From: Anthopleura xanthogrammica
Lineage: Eukaryota > Cnidaria > Anthozoa > Actiniaria > Actiniidae
DNA: 64,000 bases
Assembly: GCA_964019055.1 (NCBI GenBank)
Contig: OZ025214.1
Coordinates: 5,469,858 to 5,533,857, forward strand
Reading direction: 5' to 3'
Below, in pieces: positions 41,858-53,633 of this stretch. Numbering within the stretch: the first letter of the stretch is position 1; the number at the start of each line of letters is the position of its first letter. Both the position numbers and the translations under genes were made by a program. The notes under the pieces were generated by a model. That model saw only the letters and a list, made by a program, of their open reading frames with translations. It searched no databases and was not told the DNA's origin.

Positions 41858-43611
41858 AACCGTAAAAAAATATTTGCTATAATAGGTCACGTGGTTATAT
41901 TCTGCCATGTTGGACTGAATTCTCGCTTACAGCGTCATTCGGTTGTTATGAGAACCATTGAATGCTTCACTTATACGCATGCGCTGTCCACCGATGTTGT
42001 CATGGGTCCGGTCACCCTGAACCCACAATCATGTGTTAGTAGAGTTGTTTGTTGGTTCTCCACCGTCCTTCTAGGGTTCACCCCCCGGGTTCTCTGGTTT
42101 TCCTCCCTCTCCAAAAAAACTTCCAAATTTTAGTTCCATTTTAATAGGGAAAAGGGCCACATATTTGGTAGCTTTAAAGCTATTTTTATTCTCGTAAGCA
42201 AAGATCTCGATAGAGTTTATAACATTTTATCAGCCGACACAAGCGAGTCCCTTAGGAATCCCATGCATCATAACAGAATATGATCACGTGACCTATTAGT
42301 GAAAATCACATGACCTATCAGAGAAGTTAAGCCGTCACATTAAAGTGGCCTTAACCATGACTTGCGCAATAGAATCAGTACGCTGGTTTGGTGAACGTCA
42401 ATGTAAAAGGAATGTCAGGTTATTTTTAATCACTCAGTGCAGGAAAAATTAAAATAGATTCTGATCGAAATATCTTTTGATTTTGTATTTGCCTGAAGCA
42501 AGCGAATATAACCACGTAAATCTTCTGCTGTATGGCACAAGTAATCAGATAATTATGATTCAATTTATTTGATTTCGATTAAATCGCATGTAACTCTTAG
42601 TACTCTAAAGTTGGAAATAAAAGAAACACAGATTCCTTGAAACAGCTCTAGTTTCTTGCCAACCTTGCTTAAATGTCCTGCAAAAGATTCAGATTGACTT
42701 CTTTAGCACAAGTATGATCAGTCAAAAAAAATCACTGGGGGTCTACTTAACATGCGCATGCTCACTTAGGATGGTCTTTCTTTCCAAATTAACCTATGCA
42801 AAAATCCATCTGCCAGGAAGACTGGTCTAATTTTTATTGATTGTTTAAAAATAACCAGGACCATACTCCCAGACATCGAGTGCTTGGAAAGCTTCTTATG
42901 GCTTTACGTTGGAGATTTCGGACCCAACACCGCTATCCCGGGATGATTTACAGACTAAACAGGAAGCTCGACCGAAACCTAAGGGCCGGAGAGATTAGTC
43001 GGACTCTAGACCGTAGATGATTAACCCCTACCTAAGACCAGCAGACCCCATGAATCGATTTTCTCAGTCATAACCATTGTCACTCCTTTCCATGTGGGAT
43101 GCGTCTTGAAAAAACTATTTGTTTATCGCTAGTACAATTTCTGGTACGAAAATTTGATCGATCCAGTTGAAGTATATGACTAAATATTTGCCGACTTACA
43201 ATCACAAGGGAGCTCTCTCCGATTCTGCGCATGCGTAGAACTGAACCATAACAAGCATAATTAAATGGCTATTAACAGTTTGCGGTCATTAATCTGTAAT
43301 TTTTGGAGTTTTCTATCAAAACGCAGCAATATTTATCTACGCTGTTTGCTTAAAGAATTCTTCCTGACGCAAACGTTTTTACTGTTGAAGACTTAATGTT
43401 TCTAAAATTTGAAAATAAACACGTTTTTCTAAGATATCATCTTACTACACAACTCTATGTTTCATAGGTCAACCAACCACCAATGAAAGAGCCATTTTTA
43501 GTGGTAGTTGAAAGGTAGAGGCAATTTTAGTAAAACAAAAACAAGCCGCAAAAACAGTCATTCGTTTCTTCCAGGCAAAGGCGCAAATTTTGCCGGTTAA
43601 ACATTTTTGAG
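41858..43611. other. FReD1-FReD2 spacer, duplicated upstream of FReD4
   Basis: No gene. From about 42130 the sequence recurs at 52040-53633 with high identity (for example gataaaa-free motif cgatagagtttataacattt and gcgcaatagratcagtacgc), so it is the promoter side of both FReD2 and FReD4. A SINE-core piece is at about 42055-42120. Confidence 0.8.
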
Positions 43612-45561
43612 ATGGCGATATGTGCGGTGGCACATTTCTTGGCCTTCATTCTTCTGACTACAAGTATTTATTTATGTGAGTGCGAAGAAAAAGACCTAAT
43701 ATATTTTCCAGTTCTGCTAACGGACGATGTTCATTATCGATACTTCTCGGTGCAGGAAAATCAGAAGCTCGTTAGTAAAGGTACTACAGTCGAGATAGTG
43801 CGAGTCTACGATGACATGGAGTGTATAGGTCGATGTACTCGCATGGGAGACTCGTGTAAGTCAGTCAACTATAAGAAGAAAGACACTAATGGTCTTCACT
43901 TGTGCGAACTGTTTGTCAAAGACACGAACGACAAACCTGAAGGACTGCCTCAAAAGATACACGACAAAACCTATCAGCATCTTTCCTTAGAGGTAAGGTT
44001 TTTAATACAATATAGCTGGGTTTCAATCAGCTGATAAAAGTCCTTGAATCTCATTATCTGCTCCAAATGGTGGTCAAACACTGACTACCATGTGCTGTCA
44101 GCCAGAAAGGATTCTATTAAAAACTTGTGATTCAGTTGATGAACATCTGCACAAGACAGGAAATGACGTCAAGTGAAAGCCAGCTATTAGGGTAATTTTT
44201 AGTCTTCCCGGTTAATGTTTGCATGAGTTATTTACTTTGGTTTAGTTTATATTTTTTGTTTTGTTTGTTTGTTTGTTTTTGTCCTTTTTTGTTGTTTTTC
44301 AGATTGCTATCTTTCCATAGTTTTTTCTCTTTCTTTCTTCCTCCCTTCTTCGTTTTGTTCATTTTTTTCTTTTAAAGACATTTTACTGTTATTAGTGAAA
44401 CATACTGTTATTAGCACATGTGTACTCGTTCGTCCATCTCTAACAAGATGGCTGCCAAACTACACAACTTTAACTGAATTTTAACAGAAAAAAATCATTT
44501 TCCCCCCATAATTTTATACACTGAATTACTCTATCGTGACAAGCAAGAAATAATTGACTATGATATTTAATATATTTACCCTCAGTAAATAAGATGAAAT
44601 GACAAAAACACAACCGTTAATACAGCGAGAAACGATTCCTTCAATAAGTGTCAACTATGATGTCAAGAGTTGTTGAAATATTTTGTCGAAATGTAATATT
44701 TCTTTCCTAAACTGATTACATTGTACTGTTTATAGTCTCGTCTGCCTGTTTAAAGAGTACTCGATTTTAGTCCAATAAATTACGACACATTTTGAAAACT
44801 CTATTCATTAAATTCATTCACAGAACCCAATCCACAAAACATGTGCTGAAGTGTACAAGAACAATGGCAGACGTAACGCCGTCTACAACATCGCTCCCAT
44901 CCCTTCCCTCTCATTATATGTTTACTGTGATATGACAACTACTGGGGGAGGATGGACAGTCATTCAGAAACGAATAGACGGCTCGGTTGATTTCTACCGT
45001 GACTGGGCTCAGTACAAGAAGGGGTTTGGTGACAAGTTGGGAGAATACTGGTTGGGATTGGACAATATGCATGCTATGACGTCACAGAGAGATTACAAAC
45101 TGCGGGTAGATATGGAGAACTTTGATGGAGAGAAGAGATACGCAGAATATGATAATTTTGTGGTTTCCCACGAGTCTGATAATTATCGTCTAAAAATTGG
45201 AGGTTTTTCAGGTTAGTGTGAACATGTAACTAGCATATTTTGTGTCGGTAGTTTTTTTGATAAAGTTGAATTTTTTTCAGGAGATGCTGGTGATTCTTTG
45301 GCTGAGCACAACAACATGCCGTTCTCAACCAAAGACCGTGACAACGATGTGTATGTAGTGGACGGTAAAAACCGCGCATGCGCAGTTGATTTCATAGGAG
45401 GTTGGTGGTATACTAAGTGTTACCATGCCAACCTGAATGGAAAGTACTATCATTCGTCAGAACAATTTCCAAAAAATGGGACAGGTATTCATTGGGTCAA
45501 TTGGATTGGTGTCAACCAAGTTCTCAAGAGAATTGAGATGAAAATACGGCCAAAAGACTGA
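43612..45561 (+). CDS. Secreted PAN-fibrinogen domain protein, FReD2
   Basis: Exons 43612-43992, 44824-45211 and 45281-45561 give 349 residues. Signal peptide MAICAVAHFLAFILLTTSI, then the PAN-like domain with the C-x3-C-x6-C-x15-C pattern, then the fibrinogen domain. Exon 2 is nearly identical to the other copies, but exon 3 has its own loop sequence (KDRDNDVYVVDGKNRACAV, GGWWYTKCYHANLNG). The site usually holding the sugar-pocket aromatic residues (WWY) is intact. Intron 1 carries a MITE 18 bases after the donor (44011-44190). The 5' flank and signal peptide are shared with FReD4. Confidence 0.93.
44011..44190. mobile_element. MITE with tatagctgggtttca ends, copy 1
   Basis: The left end tatagctgggtttcaatcag and right end gacgtcaagtgaaagccagcta are imperfect inverted repeats. 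It lies in FReD2 intron 1. The copy at 52894-53072 is in the opposite orientation. Confidence 0.8.
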
Positions 45562-47400
45562 TCCAGAGAGAGAATGAAAACTACTATATAGCCAGAAACA
45601 AGTTTCATTATTGATACATCGGGGTTCTTTTTCTCCTCAACTTTGATTTAAAATGTTTTAATATCAAAATCAACCTTCAGCAACACAACTATAAATAAAG
45701 AAATGTGTACATCTTTATTTTTACGTCGTGATATGGAAGTCGCTGCCGAGTCTCCCTAACCGGAGGTGAACCGGAGGCCAATGTTTATGTATACGACACG
45801 CTCCACACTAACTACCACTACTTTTAATTTTCTAAAGCACACAATTCTCAATTCACATGTTCATTTTTGAGGAGAGAGGAAAACCGGAGAACCCAGAGAA
45901 AAACCCTCGTGGCAAGGGAGAGAAACAACACACCAAACAACCTCATAATAGTCCACTTCACAATTCCCTGCGCCATCTTGAAAGGTAGCCGTGCCTTTGC
46001 ATCGAGCGAGACGAACGGTGAGCTTACAATGACAGAGACATGTGAATAATTGTCCAAGGTGTTAAAAAAAGGTCTCTATCATTGCAAGGTCACCTCATGT
46101 CTCGCTTCGATGCAAAGCCACGGCTACCTTTCAAGATGGCACAGGGAACTACGAAAAAGACTATTCACATTTTTTCCGAAAACGGAAACAAACCAGCGAC
46201 TCGACCTGCTGGACTCACAAAGGCAAAAGGCCGACGTTTTACCGCTACGCCAACCTAAAAACAAAATGGCCGCCAATAACATTCCCGTTCGATCGGGTCA
46301 AGTGACTCGTTACACCAAGATAAATACTTATAAAAAAAAGAAAGAATATTCAAGGGAATGGCATGTAGTTTAAAATTTGGAAAACATTACGACGGAAAAC
46401 ATTGAAAGTGTCCATTTTTTCAAAGTGTTAAGGGGGACGTTCTTGTTCATATCAATCTCTCCTTACTTCATGAATTTTTTTGAGTGAAAAAATCATTGCC
46501 GACTTTGTAAGTCGGTAAGTCCTAACTACAATATAAAAAAAGGAAATAGCAATCGCCTGATAATACATAGTAATATATGTGAGTTTATAGTGCCTCTGAT
46601 TATTTAGACTATACCAGATGTAATCAAAGCTAAGTTCAATAAAACCAGAAGAGGTTTTCACTTGAATGGAAAAAATAATAATTAAAAAAATCGGCATTCG
46701 AGTTCTAATATTCTTAGCTAAATCAGAATATAAGCCTCTTGTTATTGACATTTACCTACGGAAATTATCAGTTCAAGCCTGGAAGGAATATTAACACAAT
46801 AATGTTAAAAAAATAAGATTGTTTGCTAAGAGAATTGAATTCATATTGGATATTGACAGTTTGTCTGACTGCTCGAATCAGGACGAGGCATGAGCACAGA
46901 TTCAAATGCGAGTTTGAGTGTATCTAGGCGTTTTTTGTGCGCTCTTAGAAATATGTATGAACTGAGGACCTAAACTGTCAAAATATCAACAAAAGCGTCA
47001 GGATTCCTTCTCAAAGACTAGCAGGTTATGGGCAATATGTAAATTTAATTTGAGAGGATTTTTGAGATTTTAAAGGCAGGGAAGACAATAGTCAATACGA
47101 ATCAAGCTTAGCAAGACAGTTCGTAAAGGAAGCGTACGTCCTCTCTACCCTTTTGAAGATTGGTAAGTTAACGGTTTTGAATTTAAGTTTAGGAATTTTT
47201 TTATTAAAGTTGTCAAAGATATATCAAAAAGGGATTTATTTTGATTTTTCTTTTTTTGTTTTTAGCAGTAATCTTGAAAGTTCGAACGGCTTTAGCTCGT
47301 ACTGTTCGCGGTTCGATGTTTATTCTTCAACATCTGAACACATAATTGCACTTCAAAGTACTTTAAACATGAAGAGAGACGGCTGCTAGCTACAAGACAA
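45562..47400. other. FReD2-FReD3 spacer
   Basis: No gene is supported. It holds a SINE-core segment at about 45870-45935, a foldback MITE at 45946-46165, and otherwise unique AT-rich DNA. The FReD3 promoter must lie here and is unlike that of FReD2 and FReD4. Confidence 0.6.
45946..46165. mobile_element. Foldback MITE (ttccctg-catcttgaaagg family), copy 2
   Basis: The left arm (ccctgcgccatcttgaaagg, tttgcatcgagcgagac) pairs with the right arm (gtctcgcttcgatgcaaa, ctttcaagatggcacaggg). It lies between FReD2 and FReD3. Confidence 0.82.
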
Positions 47401-50400
47401 ATGAACAAAGCCATGAAAAGTGCTAACAGTTTTCTCGCCTTTTTACAAATAATTCTTACAATTCATTACTTAATACGGCCAACACTTCAGACAGAAACGG
47501 GATATTTTCCAGTTCTACTAACGGGCGACGTTCATTATCGATACTTCTCGGTGGAGAGAAACCAGAAGCTCGTTAGTAAAGGTACTAAAGTCAAGAGAGT
47601 GCGAGTCTACGATGACATGGAGTGTATAGGTCGTTGTACTCGCATGGGAGACTCGTGTAAGTCAGTCAACTATAAGAAGAAAGACACTGATGGTCTTCAC
47701 TTGTGCGAACTGTTTGTCAAAGACATGTACGACAAACCTAAAGAACTGCCTCAAAAGATGCTGGACAAATCTTTTCAACACATCTCCGTACATGTAAGTT
47801 TTGCTTTTTAAATTATATTTATTATTATTACAAAATAATTTTTTTTCAAAATTATTACTTTCATTATCATGATATAAAATGTCAATCCGATATTCCTACT
47901 TTTTATAAGATAAGATAAGATTTAGCTATATTTTTCCCCTAATAATATCAATCCTAGTCTACTCGTTTCTACTCGAACTTTCTCCTTTCAAAACAGCAAA
48001 AATTTAAAAAAAATTTTTTTTAACTGATTGAGAAAGGATATTGGAAATTCATTTTAATTTAAGTTGTCCGCACTGTTTTATCATGATTATAATAGAAATC
48101 TAGCAGGTAAATAGAGGTAATATCAAGTTAGGATAGCGCGTCGGTGTGAAACACTTGACCAAATGATGGACAGAATGATAGCGCGTGAGTAAAGTTAAAC
48201 TTTGAGTTTGATTATTGGGCGTTATTGACGTTGTAGAAGTCTATCTTTACTTTTCGTTGGAATAAAAAAGTCATCATTCGAAAATACAGCGTTTTGTAAT
48301 GTCCAGACAGGTGAAAAAGATACAAAGAAGCCACGATTTCGAAAATATTTCATCTTTTTTCGAAAAGAAAAAAATGTAAAATTTAAGTCGAAATTTACGA
48401 CTTGCGCAATTTTGAATGTCAAACCGACAACATTTTAATGCCGTTGAAAATTTATGAAAAAGGTTCCTACTAAACTTAACTTTGAAGAAACAACATCGTA
48501 TTTCTAACTAACTTTTTTTTTCTCGAGATATCATGTAGGCTCAGATTTCAGCCGTCGCGATACTCTCCCCACGAAACCCCGACGGCTGAGATTTGAGCCT
48601 AGATATTATGGTGCCTATGGAGATAATTGAGGATATTTGGCGCACGTTTTGTCCCCGCTCAGTCATTCAGTTTATTTTGTATAAAGTCGGTTTTAGCGAA
48701 GAGTCCTAAGACTGGGTCGATATTTTGTCTTGATACTCTAAAAAGCAAACGGAACGATAAATCTTCCTTGTTTTTGGGCTTATTTCAAAGAGTCATTGAG
48801 TTCCAGGAGGCTCTGTTTTCTCTATTTGCCTTCTGTCGCTGTGGTGCGGTAGAACCCTGTTAATCACGGACGCGTAAAAGAGGTCCAGATAAGGTGTCTG
48901 TAATAACAGGGTGTTCGTATTAAGCAGGTTAATGTAAGAGTAGATGCATATCACTGGGACAAAAACAAGTGCCCGTAATAACAGGGTGTCCGTATTAAGC
49001 AGGTTAATGTAAGAGTAGATGCATATCACTGGGACAAAAACAAGTGTTCGTAATAACAGGGTGTCCGTATTAAGCAGGTTAATGTGAGAGTAGATGCATA
49101 TCACTGGGACAAAAACAAGTGTCTGTATATAACGAGCGGGTTAGTTATTACCAAATCCAGTCTGTTTTCAGTGGCTCTTTCACATCCCTCTAATTCTAGC
49201 TGGCAATAAAGTACTGAGACATGATCGACGAATTCTCCATTCTCATCCCACATTCAGGTCTTTAATTAATCTCAGCACGATTCGTGATGCAAATATGATG
49301 AGCACAAACAAGGGAGACAAAGTTATTAAAATATCTTTCCAATAACCTGTTATCTTAGACATTAAGGGTCTTTAATGACCTTTTTGATATTTTGTGTGTT
49401 TGAAGGGTCGGTTCCATTGATTTCTATTGATTTGTTTCACGGGCATGAATTTCAATCGCGTCTTTTTGCATCAAAACCTTATCCGATTTTCAAGAAATTG
49501 AAACTATGTATCAGTATTTGTTAGTTGTTCCCAAATCAAGTCTGTTTTCAGTGGCTCTTTCACATCCCTCTGATTCTAGCTGGCAATAAAGTACTAAGAC
49601 ATGATCGACAAATTCTCCATTCTCATCCCACATTCAGGTCTTTAATTAACGGACATCTCAGCATGACGCTTGACCTGTCATTCACGGCCATCAAGCAAAT
49701 ATGATGGGTACAAACAAGGAAGACAAAGTTATTAAAATATCTTTCCAATAACACGTTATCTAAGAAATTAAGGGTCCTTAATGACCTTTGTGATATTTTT
49801 GTGTGTTTGAAGGGTCGGTTCCATTAAAGGTTCTGTGCTACGTTAAAACAAGGTTTGGGCTGATCAAACGTCTCTTGCAACCCCATTTCATTTCTTCCAA
49901 GAACAAGCTAACGTTTTCACTTTCTTTCAGCCACCAATCCACAAAACATGTGCTGAAGTGTACAAGAACAATGGCAGACGAAACGCCGTCTACAACATCG
50001 CTCCCATCCCTTCCCTCTCATTATATGTTTACTGTGATATGACAACTGCTGGGGGAGGATGGACAGTCATTCAGAAACGAATAGACGGCTCGGTTGATTT
50101 CTACCTTGACTGGGCTCAGTACAAGAAGGGGTTTGGTGACAAGTTAGGAGAATACTGGTTGGGATTGGACAATATCCATGCTATGACGTCACAGAGAGGT
50201 TACAAACTGCGGATAGACATGGAGGACTTTGATGGAGAGAAGAGATACGCAGATTATGACACTTTTGTGGTTGCTGACGAATCTGATAAATATCGGCTTA
50301 CTATTGGAGGTTTTTCAGGTTAGTGTTAATTTGTTTACTAAAAGACAGAGTTGATTTGGTAGTAAATGACTGACCGAATGACTGAATGACAGACTGTCAG

Positions 50401-51008
50401 ACTAACTACTGACTTACTGACAGAGTGACCGACTGACTGACATATACTGAGACAGACGAACAGACTGACTGAAAAAATGAATGAATGACTGACAGAATGA
50501 CAGAGTGCGTGACTGACTGACTGACTGACAGACAGACTAACAGAGAAATTGACTGACAGATTGAGTGACAGAACGACCGGCTGACTGACATACAGAGTGA
50601 CAAAAACTGACAGACAGACTAAATGATTGATTGACAGCGGAGTGGCAGAAAGACAAACTGACTTTTCGACTGATCGACCGACAGACAGACTTGCTGATTT
50701 ATTGATTGATATGAAATAATTCCTCAGGGAATGCAGGAGATGCCATGAATGTTCATAACAACATGCAGTTCTCAACCAAAGACCGCGACAACGACAAATG
50801 GGTAGTTAATTATCAGCACAAAGACTGTGCTCAAGTTTACAAAGGGGCCTGGTGGTATAACAAATGCCACAATACCTGCCTAAATGGGGAGTACTATCAA
50901 TCCCCAGGACTAACTTCCATGGATGGATTGGGCATTATCTGGAACAATTGGAAAGGCCTCAAGCATTCTCTGAAGAGAATTGAGATGAAAATAAAACCAA
51001 AAGACTAA
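47401..51008 (+). CDS. Secreted PAN-fibrinogen domain protein, FReD3
   Basis: Exons 47401-47793, 49931-50318 and 50728-51008 give 353 residues. Its leader differs from the other copies (MNKAMKSANSFLAFLQIILT, then LIRPTLQTETGYFPVLL) and so does its 5' flank. From the PAN domain onward it is almost identical to FReD4, including KDMYDKPKELPQKMLDKSF and exon 3 (DRDNDKWVVNYQHKDCAQV, GAWWYNKCHN). Intron 1 is 2.1 kb and holds a 75-bp tandem repeat and a duplicated 280-base segment. Intron 2 is a long GACTGACTGACAGAC-type microsatellite. Likely a secreted recognition lectin by family. Confidence 0.92.
48885..49130. repeat. 75-bp tandem repeat in FReD3 intron 1
   Basis: Units containing gtattaagcaggttaatgt, agagtagatgcatatcactg and ggacaaaaacaagtg recur with a 75-base period (aataacagg at 48902, 48977 and 49052). 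Just over three copies. Confidence 0.92.
49155..49825. repeat. Direct duplication of about 280 bases in FReD3 intron 1
   Basis: The segment with gtctgttttcagtggctctt, agtactgagacatgatcgac and gaagggtcggttccatt occurs at about 49155-49415 and again at 49535-49825. The spacer between (49430-49505) also occurs inverted at about 55180-55255 in FReD4 intron 1. Confidence 0.85.
50345..50700. repeat. GACT/GACAGA microsatellite, FReD3 intron 2
   Basis: Imperfect GACTGACTGACAGAC repeats fill most of the intron. The matching block in FReD4 (55790-56050) is about 65 bases shorter overall, showing repeat-length change since duplication. The serine/valine-rich open frames on the minus strand are spurious. 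Confidence 0.9.
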
Positions 51009-51896
51009 TTTTGATTTAAAAACATTGAATCAAAAATGTTATGTGGTTACTGTCGTATCGTGCTATTACAGTGACATTTACTCCACATGACTTATAGACA
51101 ATAATCATCATATCTACACTTGTATATTAGTATTAGTTTGACGACATAATGAAAAGTCATAAGTTAAAACTAGTAGGGTTGAATGAGAACTTATTTTAAA
51201 AGAAAAAAGGGGTTGAAACAAGAAAGGTATGAGAAGAGAAAAGGAAAAGGAAGCCCTCTTTTTGAAGTTGCGATGTGTACCAAACAAGAAAGCCAGACAA
51301 AAAATGCTATTTAGTATGACACCAGATTTAAAAATCTTTGAGGAAAAACATTTCTGAACGTTGTCACTACATGTCGTACCGCGACAATAACAATTTGATA
51401 GATTACCGGTGACCAGAACGCCGGTTACTAACCACCACGTACTATCATGATAGTCTTTTGTGGAATCATTCCCTAAAGACGCGGCCATGTTGGATAACAC
51501 CAAAATAAGTCAACTTACATGGCGGCTATGACGTCACATGGGGTCCAAAAATTCTACTTCCCTTGTATCTCCAGCCATCTAGTAAGAAATTACCTTCTTA
51601 ACTCAGTTTATGTAGCTTTAGTCGGAGTCTAATAACTATAATTAGCCATAATAATTCTACATATATATCCAGAGTGAAAAACAATTTTGGGCTTCCTGTG
51701 CTAAGAACTCTTAATGGACTGGGCTGCACCACAGGAAACTCATGACAGGCAATGAAGAATAGCGATTTTTTTTTTCTTGTATAGGTGTATTTAGCAATTA
51801 GATTAGATTTAATAAAAATTACGCTTGATGTTATAAAGAATAATAATTATTAATAAAGTACAGGGCGTTATTGTACTTGTAATTTTGCTTTCCCTT

Positions 51897-51960
51897 GCCG
51901 GTGACCTTTGACCTTTGATGAGCCCTTTTGTGTTGCTCGTACAAGACTGAAACTGGCAAG
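51897..51960 (-). pseudogene. Duplicated fragment of RRP12 last exon
   Basis: Matches the 3' part of the true RRP12 terminal exon (57208-57290) with two missing bases (gactgaaac for gactctgaaac) and a changed base at the stop region. It breaks off at about 51960, where the sequence continues as FReD1 intron 2. The preceding 51009-51896 is the FReD3 3' flank and is shared with 56367-57207. Confidence 0.88.
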
Positions 51961-52573
51961 TAGCGCATATGCATATGTTTGTATAGGTTTTTTTTGGATG
52001 TTTTTAAAAACCTATACCTACTAATGGGTTAATTCCATTTTTAATACAGAACAAGGGCCACAAAAACCTCGATAGAGTTTATAACATTTTATCAGCCGAC
52101 ACAAGCGAGTCCCTTAGGAATCCCATGCATCATTGTAGAATGTGATCACGTGACCTATTAGTGAAAATCACATGACTTATCAGAGAAATTAACCCGTCAC
52201 ATTTTAAAAAGTGTGGCCTTTACCATGACTTGCGCAATAGGATCAGTACGCTGGTTTGGTGAACGTCAATGTAAAAGGAATGTCAGGTTATTTTTAATCA
52301 CTCAGTGCAGGAAAAATTAAAATAGATTCTGATCGAAATATCTTTTGATTTTGTATTTGCCTGAAGCAAGCGAATATAACCACGTAAATCTTCTGCTTCT
52401 GCTGTATGGCACATGTAAAGTAATCAGATAATTATGATTCAATTTATTTGATTTCGATTAAATCGCATGTAACTCTTAGTACTCTAAAGTTGGAAATAAA
52501 AGAAACACTTAGGATGGTCTTTCTTTCCAAATTGACTTATGCAAAAATCCATCTGCCAGGAAGACTGGTCTAA

Positions 52574-52707
52574 TAGACCCCTTGCAGCACGTCGGAATGC
52601 AGCTCAATTTGGAGGGCAAAACAATAGGTTCCAATTCTCAGGAGAATAAAATTCTTTTGTTTTTTCTTCCAAATTGAGCTGCTCTGACGTCACGTGCAAG
52701 GGGTCTA
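52574..52707. mobile_element. About 135-bp palindromic MITE (tagacccc family), copy 3
   Basis: Lies 5' of FReD4. The paralogous flank of FReD2 (about 42830) reads continuously across the site (gactggtctaatttttattg), so the element inserted after the duplication or was lost there. Confidence 0.87.
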
Positions 52708-52893
52708 TTGTTATTGATTATTTAGAAATAACCAGGACCATACTTCCAGTCACCTAGTGCTTGGAAAGCTTCGTATGGACTTATGGATATTGCAATGCGC
52801 TAGAGATTTCGGCCCCAACACCGCTATCCCGGGAGGATTTACAGACTGGTCAGGAAGCTCGGCAGAAGCCCAAGGGAGAGGTTAGTCGGCCCC

Positions 52894-53072
52894 TATAGCT
52901 GGGTTTCACTTGACGTCATTTCCTGTCTCGTGCAGGATGTTCCTTAGCTGAATCACAAATTTTCAATAGAATTCTTTCTGGTTGACAGCACATGGTGGTC
53001 AGTGTTTGACCACCATTTGGAGCAGATAATGAGATTCAAAGACTTTTATCAGCTGATTGAAACCCAGCTATA
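52894..53072. mobile_element. MITE with tatagctgggtttca ends, copy 2
   Basis: The ends tatagctgggtttcacttga and gctgattgaaacccagctata are inverted repeats; the core gtggtcagtgtttgaccacc is itself palindromic. A diverged relative may lie at about 1730-1970. Confidence 0.84.
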
Positions 53073-53633
53073 CCAGCAAACCCGATGCATCGATTTTGTC
53101 AGTGATGACTAAACGCCCATGGTCACTCCTTTCCATGTGGGATGTGTTTTAAAAAACTAGCCGTAACGTATAAGCCAGTTCAAAGTTTAAGAATCGTTTT
53201 CAGTGCGCATGCGATATTATCCCGAATTTCTCACCTTCTTTTGTTTGATTCAAAAAAAGAAAGGTTTAAGCAAAAGGCGAGAAATTCGGGATATCAACAG
53301 TTTGCGGTCATTAATCTGTAATTTTGGGAGTTTTCTATCAAAACGGAGCAATGTTTATCTACGCTGTTTGCTTAAAGAATTCTTCCTGACGCAAATGTTT
53401 TACTGTTGAAGACTTAATGTTTCTAAAATTTGAAAAATAAACACGTTTTTCTAAGATATCATCTTACTACACAACTCTATGTTTCATAGGTCAACGAACT
53501 ACCAATGAAAGAGCCATTTTTAGTGGTAGTTTAAAGGTAGAGGCAATTTTAGTAAAACAAAAACAAGCCGCAAAAACAGTCATTTGTTTCTTCCAGGCAA
53601 AGGCGCAAATTTTGCCGGTTAAACATTTTTGAG

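Larger units (their letters stand above)
51961..53633. repeat. Duplicated FReD1 intron 2 / FReD2 upstream block, 5' of FReD4
   Basis: 51961-52030 matches 41099-41400 (minus a MITE), then the match jumps to 42130 and continues to FReD2 exon 1. The jumped part includes FReD1 exon 3. Two MITEs (52574-52707 and 52894-53072) are present here and absent from the FReD2 flank. Confidence 0.88.

Noticed and set aside
48793..49104. 103-codon frame with a repeating ICIYSYINLLNTDTLLL motif
   Set aside because: Translation of the 75-bp tandem repeat (25 codons per unit) in FReD3 intron 1.
50338..50775. Serine/valine-rich minus-strand frames in FReD3 intron 2 (and the same in FReD4)
   Set aside because: Produced by the GACT-type microsatellite.
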